A stretch of DNA of 64,000 bases from Saussurea involucrata (taxonomy: Eukaryota; Streptophyta; Magnoliopsida; Asterales; Asteraceae), in assembly GCA_033807775.1 (NCBI GenBank), contig JAWVWS010001017.1, positions 1,103,929-1,167,928 of the forward strand, in the 5' to 3' direction. Positions 11,213-21,581 of this stretch are shown one piece after another; position 1 is the first letter of the stretch, and each line of letters starts with the position of its first letter. The translations under genes and the position numbers were made by a program. The notes under the pieces are model-generated. The model was given only the letters and a program-made list of their open reading frames with translations. It was not told where the DNA came from and did not search any database.

Positions 11213-11715
11213 TATATATGTATATACGAAATTTACATATAAACGAAAATACATAAACAAAGTTTCAAGGAGAAAAAGACTAACTCGAGTTTCTTGATCA
11301 CAAATTTGAAGAAGAACGTTTGTTGGATTGAGGCCTGCAAAGCAGTGTCCTTAGACAGAAATTCGTCCCTCGTACCGTATCGATTGGACGTCTATCTAGA
11401 GGATACAACAACCCGTTCATGAATCGAACTCTCGAACCTGACGAATCAAACTATGTTTCCTTCTTGAAGAACAATGAAGAACTTTGAGAGAATTTGAGAG
11501 AGTATGCGTTTTTGTATATTGTAATCTGTTACATATGCATCCTATTTATAGAAGATCAACTGGTGCCAATGAAAAGTCGCACCTTTTCATGAAAAGTCGC
11601 ACCTTTTCATGAAAAGTCGCACCTTTTCATGAAAAGTCACACCTTTTCATATAAAAGGTCACACCTTTTCATATGAAAAGTCACATCTTTTCATATGTAA
11701 CAGATTACCCCAACA
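11213..11715 (-). repeat. C2 5' LTR fragment, broken by C1
   Basis: The same sequence as the C2 LTRs at 31058-31610 and 47457-48049, from the AT-rich stretch to the terminal ...CCCCAACA. It lacks the inner end because C1 begins at 11212. The minus-strand TATA box (CTATAAATAG) is at 11542-11551. The outer end joins C3 gag at AGCTTTGCAC, the same join as in the other two C2 copies. Confidence 0.88.
11569..11694 (-). repeat. 20-bp tandem repeat of inverted-repeat units in the C2 LTR
   Basis: Units of about 20 bp contain ATGAAAAG-6 nt-CTTTTCAT, so each is itself a hairpin with an 8-bp stem. Last units vary (ATATAAAAGG). Equivalent arrays are at about 27138-27318, 31485-31590 and 47888-48032, with different copy numbers. 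They lie upstream of the C2 TATA box, where LTR enhancers are usually found. Confidence 0.9.
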
Positions 11716-13179
11716 AGCTTTGCACGAGGAACTATCCAAATAGATCGGAGTGTCGTCAAACGAGATTGTTTCAGGAGTGACTGGTGTCATTGGAGCATCC
11801 ACTGAATTCTCCTTAGCCATTCTCAGCGTTAAAGCTTCTGTCGCCAATGCGGACAGTTGAGAGGTCAACTTAGCAATCTCGGTTCAATAAGACTCTCTTT
11901 CAGATTCGGGTAGTGTCTCGGGTTTGGTCTGTTTAAGATTTTCGATAGAATCTAAAAGTACAATCCTTTCGGTTTCATAAATGACCTTGTCTCTCGCAAT
12001 CGATTCTTCAAGTTTGAAAATGATGTTTTCCAAAATCAGAGGTGGAACATAACGTTTTAACCCTGATTTATCGTTAGAATCTACATCTGTTGTTGTCGGT
12101 ACGGGAAGCGGAGTTTCAACCGTTTTGGCAAGCGAACAGATGTCGAAGTAATTATTGGGGAGATGAGGAATTTTGCTTTTTAAATACGACGCATTAAGCG
12201 TTTCGTACACGAAAGGGATCTGTACATTTATATTTTTCCTAGGTGGTGCATCATCTGATTTCGTGGTATTTTCGAAAGTAGGATTATTAGTTTTAGGTTT
12301 TGCCTCTATTGGTGGTAGAGGTATGGCTGTTTGTCTTTTAAAATCCTCAAACTCCTCATCTTCCGGAGATGCCTTAGTCCACTTAATCTTGTACTCGGGA
12401 TATATCTTATCTAGGCCCATGAAATCGAATTCATAAAGAGTGGGGACCTTGGATAAGACTTTCTTTAGGTAGCACGGATTATCATATCCGAGTCCCCAAA
12501 GTGAGTTGTAATATTTGAATTCCTTAGGCTTGTTCAAGTGGATGGTTTGTTCGGATTGACCAAGTTTGTAAAGTTTGGATTCAAGATCCTTAAGCTTGGT
12601 GGTCAACTTATCATTTTCTTTTAAAACATTTTCTTGAACTAAGACACTTTTAGAATACTCCTCCTGAGACTTCTCTAACTTTTGAGTATATTCGGATATT
12701 TGGGTCTCGAGGAGTTCAGCTCGTTTTGAAATTGCCGAGCACTCAGATTGATAGTTTTCTATCACACACCTGTCCTCAGCCTTTTCAATCGCTAGCTTGC
12801 CTATGGTATCATATTTGATCTTAGCCTCGGCTTCTAGTTTAGAGACGTGAGCGTCTTTGATCTTAACCTTATGTTTGAATGAATCTAAGGTACGCACCAT
12901 TTCATGCATTTGATTAATCAAGTTAGCCTTGGAGGAACCACATACCTAACACTCGTGCTTGTCTTTCTTCTTGTCGGAAGAGTCATCTTCGGAATCAGAT
13001 TCTTACGGATTCAGGCCAGTGTAACACATACGGATTCAGGCCAGTGTAACACATATGCGCTTCCTCATCTTCATTCTCGTCATCAGTCTTTAGGAGCCAA
13101 TGATCGTCTTCCACTTGTAGCACTTTGCCCGCTTCCTTCTGCCTTGACAGGAGCATCTTATTCTTGTAGTACTCAGCAT
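11716..13179 (-). pseudogene. gag: C3 gag coiled-coil region, copy 1
   Basis: A coiled-coil segment (LEAEAKIKYDTIGKL, LLETQISEYTQKLEKS) followed by a globular part (YNSLWGLGYDNPCYLKK). It is open from 12921 to TGA 11884-11886, where other copies have CGA (Arg). Upstream codons continue to 13179 (NAEYYKNKMLLSRQKEAGKV) but are frame-shifted by a 25-bp tandem duplication (13005-13054) and carry two further stops. The 5' end is cut by GB (target duplication TGCGT at 13180-13184), and the 3' end by C2. It matches the C3 copies at 26894, 33074 and 49488 almost base for base. Function: structural Gag of a Copia element. The long coil is typical of a Copia group common in Asteraceae (inference). Confidence 0.85.
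13005..13054. repeat. 25-bp tandem duplication in C3 gag
   Basis: Two perfect copies of a 25-bp unit starting ACGGATTCAGG. The duplication shifts the frame. It is shared with the C3 copy at 32900-32949 but absent from the copies near 26740 and 49340. Confidence 0.95.
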
Positions 13180-13184
13180 TGCGT

Positions 13185-14415
13185 TGTAACAACCCGGATT
13201 CCCAAACATACAACAAGTAACATACATTGCATAACATCGTTATATAACAATACACATCATATAACAAATACGGTCCCTTTAGTCTTTACAATCCAAAATA
13301 GGGTATTTCATTACAAACTTTTCCCTAACTAAATACATGATATCTAGTTATGAAATTAGAATAGCAAAACACGTCTTAGTCTTCATAACATCCTTCTTCC
13401 AAAAGCTAAACACATAGTACTCTTCTCATTTGCTCTTACCCGATCCACGACCTGGAATACATATTTTTAAAACAAAATGAGGGTTAGACCTAGAGGTCTA
13501 AGTGAGAAAATCCCTGTTAGTTTGAAACCATTTGCACAAATACCATATATATATCACAAAAGATAAATTCCAATCATAACTCACGCATCATGTACTTTTC
13601 CTGTCTCATTCCCATGGCCATATTAGTTGGTTGCAAGCCAACTAATAAATTAACTCCACTGTACTACAATTACAGCCAACACCGTTGTACGAATATTACA
13701 GCCAACACCACCGGTCCTAAGCCCGGCCAACACACTCTCGTATAGTGTAATACTCATGTAAATATAATATACATCTCCACATATTATATTTCAAACATAA
13801 GCACATAATCACATATCTAATACGCACATATATGTATTCCAGTTTGAAAACATTTTGAAGTAAAACTCACCTGTTCGCTTATCAAAACGCTTCCAATCCT
13901 TTCTCAAAAATACAGTTCAGCCTTCACCCCAAATCTACAGAATCTGAAACAAATAGGTACAAGTATCTCTTTACCAAATAGAACACATAAGACTTACTAG
14001 AGCTAAGAACTCTAGATAGCTCAATTCCTCCAAATGTTACCCCCAAGCCCGAACTTAAGTCTAGTCCACAGAATAGTCAGTCCTCATTCATTCCCTATCT
14101 AAGAGTTAACAAAATACAGGTTACTAGATACTCAAAAGCACCTGAACTCTCAAAAGTTGTCAAACAGTCTTAGTTTCCGGATAACACCAAACAATCCGGA
14201 CAGCATGACTTTCCGGACAGCATGACTTTTCCGGACAGCCTAAACAATCCGGACATCATCCAGACACCAAAGCAATCCGGACACCATCTGGTATCTCAAT
14301 TTAACCGGAAACTTAAAGAAAAGGGTACTTACCGGGTAGATGAATCGTCCGGACACCAGCAAGGCAAAACTACCGGACACATTCATATTTTTGTCCGGAA
14401 ACCACTGTCGGTTTA
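13185..14415 (-). repeat. GB LTR, left part, interrupted by GA
   Basis: Starts TGTAACAACCCGG and matches the intact GB LTR 57724-59389 up to the GA insertion. It ends in GTTTA (14411-14415), the target duplication of GA. It contains a TCCGGA array at about 14172-14395. No coding frame. Confidence 0.9.
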
Positions 14416-15355
14416 TGTAACGACCCGCAATCCCAAACATAGTTCATATGGCATAAATTTCATAACGTCGTTATTTAACTAAGATACATCACATTACAAC
14501 TTCGGTCCTTTAGTCATAAACAAAATACATAATTTCATTACAAACTTTTCTTTTGCTAAATACATTACAACTAATAACAAGACATGACTGTAAAACATGC
14601 CATAATCTTCAAAAACACACTTCTTCCAAAAGCTATCCATCGATTACCATTCCTACTTGTCCTTACTCGATCCACGACCTGGAATACATATTTTAAAACA
14701 AAAATGAGGGTTAGACCTAGCGGTCTAAGTGAGAAAACCCCTGTCCTTTCACAATCATTATAAAATCCATTTATATGAAATCTTTTATATAAACACATAT
14801 ATATCATACGTAATTAAATACCAATCAAGACTCGTGCACTGTGTTCAATTCATCCTCATTCTCATTCTCATTTCCCCTGGCCATATCAGTTGGTTGCGAT
14901 CCAACAACACCGCTGTACGACAATTACAGCACCACTGTATAACAACTACAGCACCGCTGTACAACAACTACAGCAAACATCACCGACCATAATTTTGGCT
15001 AACATATATTCGTGTAGTGTAATGCACATATAAATACAATATATATCTCAATATATCATATTGTCATTTATGAACACCTAATCACATTATCTATCACCCT
15101 TTTCAATCTACACGTATATGTATTCCAGTTTAAAAACATTTTGAAGAAAAACTCACCTGTTAGCTTAACAAAATGCTTCCAAGCCTTTTCCACAGATTCA
15201 GTCCTTTACTCAGGATTCACAAAATCTGTAACAATCAGATACAATATCTCTTTACCATATAGAACACATGAGACTCTTTAGCAACTGAGAATCCTAATTA
15301 ACCTATCAAACTCTTATCCTCAATTGTTCCCCTACGGCGACTTAACACGGGGGTT

Positions 15356-15424
15356 CCGCTACCCGGTTAGCGGTTTGGGTCAAGGGGCAACGCCCTTGCG
15401 GGGTCTGGGGGGCCGCCCCCCAGA
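15356..15424. other. Three consecutive hairpins in the GA LTR
   Basis: CCGCTA-6 nt-TAGCGG (15356-15373), CAAGGG-6 nt-CCCTTG (15381-15398), and a 9-bp stem TCTGGGGGG / CCCCCCAGA with loop CCG (15404-15424). The block is strongly GC-rich inside an AT-rich LTR. It is kept in all four GA LTRs (35210-35277, 41845-41912, 51617-51685). Confidence 0.85.
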
Positions 15425-15522
15425 AAGTTTTCAGAACAACGTAACTCAAAATACATTTGGAAACTATATCCGAACACTCAAAAGTATCCGAAATCACAAA
15501 ATTGATCAAACAGCTAAAGTAT

Positions 15523-15790
15523 CCGGAAACCACAGTTTATCCGGACAACACCACTTTTCCGGACAGCATGACTTTTCCGGACAACATGACTTTTCCGGAC
15601 AACCTATACAATCCGGACGTCATCCGGACACCAAAGTAATCCGGATACTATCTGGTATCCAATTCTATCCGGAAAACATAGGAAAAAGGAAACTTACCCG
15701 GATAAGGAAACCGTCCGGACACCTTTATAACACCATCCGGATACCACCAAGAAAATTACCCGGACACCTTCTTACTGTGTCTGGACACTA
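15523..15790. repeat. TCCGGA palindrome array in the GA LTR
   Basis: About 11 copies of the 6-bp palindrome TCCGGA at irregular 12-40 bp spacing, often as TTCCGGACAACATGAC. The same block is found at about 35375-35640, 42005-42275 and 51780-52050. Confidence 0.9.
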
Positions 15791-16207
15791 CTGTCGGTTT
15801 GCCCTATTTCTACCCAGAAATCCGCTGATTCATTACCAGATGTAATTCAAACTATTCTACTCCGATAGAAACATTCAGCTATCAATTATACACATAATAT
15901 GTAAAGAAAACATACCTCAAACACTTCCAATGGATCAAATTTGAAGCCTTACCCTTCTTTTCTTCTTTTCTTCTTTTAGTCTCCAAAAAAACACTGCACA
16001 CTCTTGATTGCTGAATAATAAAAATATCTGGACCCTAATTCAGATATTATTAACCAAATTTACTACTTCAGCCCCTACACTTTTCATTACTAAATATTAT
16101 ACCCTTAAACTTATAAATTCATCTCATTTTACCCTAAACATCAATTATAGAGTTAAATAATTTAGCAAAAAGAGGGTTTAACTAACAAACTCACCCGGGG
16201 TATTACA

Positions 16208-16225
16208 TCATCTCCCCCTTAAAAG
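16208..16225 (-). promoter_or_regulatory. GA polypurine tract, copy 1
   Basis: The minus strand reads CTTTTAAGGGGGAGATGA directly upstream of the 3' LTR start, the expected plus-strand primer. The same tract lies next to the GB 3' LTRs at 43118 and 52886, and a variant (CTTTTAACGGGGAGATGA) next to the second GA copy at 36070. Confidence 0.85.
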
Positions 16226-16245
16226 AATTCCGTCCTAGAATTTAA

Positions 16246-18133
16246 TTAAGTGAACACATGAGGGTACTTGGTTCTCATTTCTGACTCCGACTCCCATGTA
16301 GCATCCTGACCTCTATGATGTCGCCATTGAACTTTCACTTGTCTGATTACTTTGTTCCGCAACTCTTTAACCTTGTGATCAACTATTGCTTCAGGTTCCT
16401 CCACATAGTTCAGCTTTTCATCAACTTGTATATCTGGTAGAGAGACGGCCTGATCTGGCGTAACCAAACACTTTTGAAAGTTTGAAACGTGAAACGCGTT
16501 ATGGATCCTACTTAACTCTGATAGGAGATCCAATCTGTAGGCTACTTCACCAATCCTTTCTGTGATCGCAAACGGTCCAATGTACCTCGGGCTCAGTTTA
16601 CCTTGCTTTCCAAATCGAATGACTCCTTTCCAATGTGAGACTTTCAACATTACAAAATCTCCAACTTGAAACTCTAACGGTTTCCGATGTCGGTCAGCAT
16701 AGTTTTTCTGTCTGTCTTGAGCCATTTTCAATCTGTCCCGAATCTGAGTAATCTTATCTGCTGTTAACTGTACTATGTCTGGCCCCGCTAATTGTTTCTC
16801 CCCCACTTCGTTCCAATATAAGGGTGTTCGACATTTTCTACCATACAAAACTTCAAACGGTGCCGCTTGTATGCTGGAATGATAACTATTGTTGTAAGCA
16901 AATTCGATCAGCGGTAGATGTTTATCCCATGATCCCCCAAAGTCAATAATACATGCCCGGAGCATATCTTCTAAAGTCTGGATTGTTCTTTCACTCTGAC
17001 CGTCCGTTTGAGGATGATATGTTGTGCTTAACTTTATCTGTGTTCCCATTTCTTTTTGAAAGCTTCTCCAGAATCTAGAAGTAAAACGACTATCTCGATC
17101 AGAAATAATCGAGATTGGTACTCCATGTCGCGTTACTATTTCATCAATGTACAATTTGGCTAAGCGTTCCATCGAATCAGTTTCTTTTATCGGTAAGAAG
17201 TGAGCAGACTTCGTTAATCTATCGACAATCACCCAAATAGTATCAAATCCTTTCGGAGTTCTAGGTAGCTTGGTAATGAAATCAGTAGTGATCTGATCCC
17301 ATTTCCACATTTGTATCTCCAGACGTTGTAACTGACCAAACGGCCTTTGATGTTCAATCTTCACTTTCTTACAAGTATCACACTTTTCCACATACTGAGC
17401 AATGCTTCTTTTTATCCCCGGCCACCAGTAAAATTGTTTCAGATCCTTATACATCTTGTTCGTACCCGGATGAATGTAAAAACGAGACTGATGAGCTTCT
17501 TGTAGTACCCGATCACGTAACCCACCCATACGAGGCACCCAAATTCTGCTTTCCAAACATAATAATCCACGGTCATCTTTTTCTAGCAATGCTGATACCC
17601 CCACTAATCGTTCTGACTTCAGATGTTCTTCTTGAAACGCTTCTATTTGAAACTTTTGCAAATCTTCAAAGATGTTCGGTAGCAGTTCAGCCCGTAGTGA
17701 AATAGCTCTTATTGTTCCACTCCTTTCCTGACGACTCAGTGCATCTGCTACCGCGTTAGCCTTTCCCAGATGATAAAGGATTTCACAGTCGTAATCATTC
17801 ACCAATTCCAGCCATCTTCTTTGCCTCATATTCAATTCCTTCTGATCGAAAAGATGTTGGAGACTCTTATGATCGGTAAATATTTGGCACTTAGAACCGT
17901 AAAGGTAATGTCTCCAAATTTTCAACGCGAAGACAACTGTTGCAAGCTCCATATCATGTGTAGGATATTGTCTTTCATGGTCCTTCAGTTGACGAGAAGC
18001 ATAAGCAATCACCTTTCCACGTTGCATAAGTACACATCCTAATCCTAGTTTGGAAGCATCGTTGTAGACAACAAAATCATCAGAACCTTCTGGCAATGCT
18101 AATATTGGCGGGCAGCAGAGTTTCTCTTTCAAT
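16246..18133 (-). pseudogene. pol: GA pol fragment: RNase H, integrase and chromodomain
   Basis: An uninterrupted 628-codon frame, cut at its 5' end at 18133 within the RNase H start. Visible parts: RNase H (VVYNDASKLGLG, THDMELAT, DHKSLQHLF); integrase zinc motif (HQSRFYIHPG ... CDTCKK); core DDE residues (TTDFITK, IISDRDSRF, QTDGQSERT); and a C-terminal chromodomain-like segment (AIVDHKVKELRNK, VKVQWRHHRGQDATWE) typical of Tekay/Del chromoviruses, which directs integration to heterochromatin. Gag, protease and reverse transcriptase are lost. The start is set by the deletion breakpoint, not by an ATG. Confidence 0.92.
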
Positions 18134-18616
18134 CACTGCACCTAACAGACCTGGACCCAAGTTCATATGGGTACCAAAGACAACTTAATCTGTTTTGCAG
18201 GTTATTCATGTGTAAAGCTGAATGATCATACTGACACATGAATGAAAACAGATGTTGTGCTTAAGTTTAGAATATTGACTTTTGGATAATTCAGTCCAAA
18301 ACTCGGTCTGAATGTGATTATGGATTTCTGATTCATACAGATCAATTTGTTGATTTTGAAGAATTTTTTTTCGAAAAAGTTCTGTTTACTATGGGGTTAT
18401 CGAACTCATAGTTGTGGGTGTTTTTGGTAGAAAACATTTCCAGAGAATGTGTTCAGAATCACATTCTCAGAATCACATTCTGAGCAATCCTGCAAATTTT
18501 GGTTGAAAAATTCTGATTTTTGAGCAAGTTATGGTGATTTGAAGTTCAGAATGTTCAAAAATCACAAAATCCAAACATTTTTCTAAGGTATTTTCTCTGG
18601 ATAGTTTTATCAAAAT

Positions 18617-18764
18617 TCTGACTCTGTTACTCAGAAGTTCTGACTCTACTACTCAGAATTCTGACTCAACTAATCAGAATTCTGACTCTGATACTTAGAA
18701 TTTTGAACAAGTTACTCAGAATTCTGACTCTTCTAATCAGAATTCTGACTTTACTACTCAGAAT
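18617..18764 (+). repeat. 21-bp tandem repeat with a seven-codon reading frame
   Basis: One 22-nt unit followed by six exact-length 21-nt units starting at 18639, 18660, 18681, 18702, 18723 and 18744. Read in frame they give SDSTTQN-like heptapeptides, with one TAG. Unit junctions form the palindrome TCAGAATTCTGA. Confidence 0.85.
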
Positions 18765-19483
18765 TTGGATTTTTGATATCTAATGAGGAATCATCGTAGA
18801 TGATTACCAAAATCTCTTGATTTTGCAGGATTATCTTGATTTCAGAGGGAGTATTGTCTCAAAATTTGATCTGATTATTTCAAGATAAAGTTCAAAACTC
18901 GTGCTTCAACGTTTTAGGTTTTTGAACATATCAATTCAAAACCCGTACTTAAATGACTATGGCTTCTGAATAATTCAGTTCAGGACCCGTACTTCAAAGA
19001 CTAAGACTTCTAAACAAATCAGTTTAGAACTCATTCTTCTCAGGTGATATCCTTAACTGTCATATCTTTTTGTTTCAAAGAACAAGTGGTGAAAGGTAAC
19101 ATTGCATTATATTTTATTTCTATTACTTTGAATGTTTGAATCTTAACAAATTTAATTCAATGATATGAATTTTTTTAATTTTCATTCAATGAATAAAATG
19201 TGTGTCAAGGATGATTTTACAAGTATTTTTGTATTATCTGAGATATATTTGTTTCAACTTTTATTTCTGAAATAAATCGAAAGGTCGGCAAAACATGAAT
19301 GAAACTATGCTGAATGCTCAATGTTAAGTAAATCAAGGCTTATATAGAATATAATGCTCAAAAAGCCTAAATGTCAGAATGATGGATGGAAACAAAAATA
19401 TGGGGGAAGTACTACGTTTTAGAACCAAGTGATTGAGATGCAATAAATATATATAAAATCATTTAGTTTGAAAGTTTTTACCT

Positions 19484-19764
19484 GTGGCCTTTCTAGTTTG
19501 GGAGAGTAAGTCCTAAGGGGTGCTAGTCACCTAGTCCCTAAGACCAACTGGTCTGGGATCGGCTGACCCAAATCCTGCAATAGAACTAGATAGAAAGCCA
19601 TGTTCTACTGGTACAAATGGGTTTAAGATATATCGATGTGGCCTTTCTGGTTTGGGAAAGTAAGTTCCAAGGGGTGCTTAACACCTAGCACCTAAGACCA
19701 ACTGGTCTGGGATTGGCTAACTCAAATCCTGCTATAGAACCAGATAGAAAGTCATGTTTAACGG
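19484..19764 (+). repeat. Pair of ~128-bp direct repeats
   Basis: Copies at 19484-19611 and 19638-19764 start GTGGCCTTTCT and share an internal inverted repeat AGACCA-AC-TGGTCT. They differ by scattered substitutions. Not coding. Confidence 0.9.
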
Positions 19765-20290
19765 TGTATCTTATTCTTACTAAACTTTTTGATTAAAAGA
19801 TGCATGTGCACAAAATTAAAAGATGCCAATGAGCACAAAATTAAAAGATGCCAATGCGCACACATCTTTTGAAACTTTGGGCAAATACAAAGTCACAATA
19901 AACCTGTAAATTTTTGAAAATCCTGATTTTGGACAAATAGTGTGAGTAGAGCAAAGTATTCTTGTATGTTTTTGAATTGCATATGCTTGAAGCTAATCAT
20001 ATTTCGCATGCTAAGCACGCCAAATAGATTTAATAAAGGGATTGAATCCAAACACATGCATTTGATATGCAATGACGACTTGTATTTGAATCCAAACACA
20101 TGCATTTGATTTCATTTGATTGAAAAATCTGTTAAATTTCATTAAGTTGGATTTCTTTTGTAAAGTTTTCAAATGATCAAATGTTAGTAGTTATCAAGTG
20201 TAGTTCAGTGAATCTTATTTTCCTTGTATAAATGTTTTCATTAAAGCACTGTATTTGAAATGAATAATTTTAATGAAATATATGCATATT

Positions 20291-20924
20291 TTCAGGGGGA
20301 GAAAACAAATTGCTCCAGAATTCTTATTTTGAGGGGGAGCAAGGTTATTCATTAAGGAGGAGAAAAAGCATAGATCTCATTCGAAGAAAAAGCATCGCTA
20401 AAGTTTTTCCAAGAAAATCAAGGGGGAGAAAAGCTAAAGAATTTGAAGATTGATATGATTTTGCTTTACAAAACTTTAGGGGGAGAAGAAAATAGAAAAT
20501 GATTTGTTCAAAAACAACAAAAGAGAAAAATGTTATTTTAAGGGGGGGAAGAGGAAAAGGAAACTGATCTGTTGTTTCTTATAAAGAAATATTATGAAAG
20601 CTGATTGATTGGTTCAAAAGGGAGAAGAAAGTCATAAAAAGACAGAAATTTGATTTGATCACATGAAGATGAGAATTGTTATTTCAAGGGGGAGCTGAAA
20701 GCAAATTTGTGATTTGGAAATCGTTGCTGATGTTTGTTAACAGAAATCAATTTGGAAATCGTTGCTGCTGCTGATTAAAGACTGACCAGAAGTTGTTAAC
20801 TCAGATTATTCAGAGTTCTAAGCAATAGTTGTCAAAGCATTTAGAAGAGATCCTTCTGAAGATTGTTCCTGCTCTAAAAATTTGATGATGAAAGTACAAG
20901 TGTATTTGACAAAAAGGGGGAGAT
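20291..20924 (+). promoter_or_regulatory. Multiple polypurine tracts before the S4 3' LTR
   Basis: Recurrent GGGGGAGA-type tracts at about 20296, 20332, 20421, 20477, 20541, 20688 and finally AAAAAGGGGGAGAT (20911-20924), which touches the LTR start. Only the last is at the position of a functional plus-strand primer. Confidence 0.85.
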
Positions 20925-21537
20925 TGTTAGGTCTAGAGTTTTGTCAAAAACATAAGTGTTGGTTTCTGAATTGAAGACTCAGAGTTCTGAGTAGAAGACT
21001 CATAACTTCTGAATAGAGAAGTCTAGAAAAGATTCTAAGTGTTGGGATTTGGTCAGAAGACTCAGAAGTTCTGAGTAGAAGACTCAGAAGTTCTGAGTAG
21101 AAGACTCAGAAGTTCTGATCAGGAAAGTCGAAAAGATTACAAGTATGGATTCTGACTAGAAGGTTCAGAGTTCTGAGTAGGAGACTCAGAACTTCTGACT
21201 ATGAAGACAAATGTTCTGAAGCGCTTAGTCAGAAGAATGTTCAGAAGTTCTGAACAACATGTTCAGAACTTATGACTTGGATATTCTGTTATATTCTGTT
21301 ACTAATTAGGACACGTGTATTGTTCCTATTAGTCTTTCTTATATGTACTGTAGCTTTAGTGTTTCCGTTGCAGTATATATAGTGGTTAGCACTGTTACGC
21401 TAACTAACTTTCCCGTATATTCTTGTATTCATATTTTGTAATCTTTGAGATACGCTCTCTCTAAGTTCAGTAAATCTGTTCTTCATTGAATACAAGTGTT
21501 CTTGATCAAATTACTTCTCGATTACTATTCTATTCAT
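20925..21537 (+). repeat. S4 3' LTR
   Basis: Begins TGTTAGGTC directly after the polypurine tract. It contains a 22-bp repeat array with the palindrome TCAGAAGTTCTGA (about 20975-21120), a TATATATAG box at about 21373-21381, and TG/CA-type ends. The right end could be anywhere between 21537 and 21581 because no second LTR copy is present. Confidence 0.7.
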
Positions 21538-21581
21538 TGTTATATTGATTGTAAGAGTGGATCCTGAACTATCAAAAACAT

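Larger units (their letters stand above)
14416..16207 (-). repeat. GA 3' LTR, copy 1 (1792 bp)
   Basis: Plus-strand ends are TGTAACGACCC and GGGGTATTACA. It is followed by a polypurine tract and GA pol, so it is the 3' LTR of a minus-strand element. It matches the LTRs at 34270, 40905 and 50699. It carries the three-hairpin block and a TCCGGA array. Confidence 0.93.
18134..21537 (+). mobile_element. S4: Sirevirus-like fragment, gag tail plus 3' region and 3' LTR
   Basis: Plus-strand remnant. Bases 18134-18183 encode the last residues of a gag-like frame (RPGPKFIWVPKTT then TAA), as in C1. The rest has no pol. It holds 21-bp and 128-bp repeats, at least seven G-rich polypurine tracts (20290-20924) and an LTR beginning TGTTAG. 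Several polypurine tracts before the 3' LTR are a Sirevirus trait. The 5' edge abuts truncated GA pol. Bases 18184-18616 and 18765-19483 show nothing recognisable. The right end is uncertain (21537-21581). Confidence 0.7.

Noticed and set aside
11569..11694. CRISPR-like array
   Set aside because: The repeat is 20 bp with no unique spacers, lies in a plant LTR and is an ordinary tandem repeat.
14571..14807. 78-codon minus-strand frame repeated at 34425, 41060 and 50854
   Set aside because: It recurs only because it lies in the GA LTR; no domain, and no sign of coding constraint.
16246..18133. Intact host gene of 628 codons
   Set aside because: It is RNase H, integrase and chromodomain of GA, next to a GA LTR and cut at its 5' end.
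20975..21120. Heat-shock elements in the S4 LTR (GAAGTTC)
   Set aside because: The spacing between GAA and TTC is one base; heat-shock elements need two.
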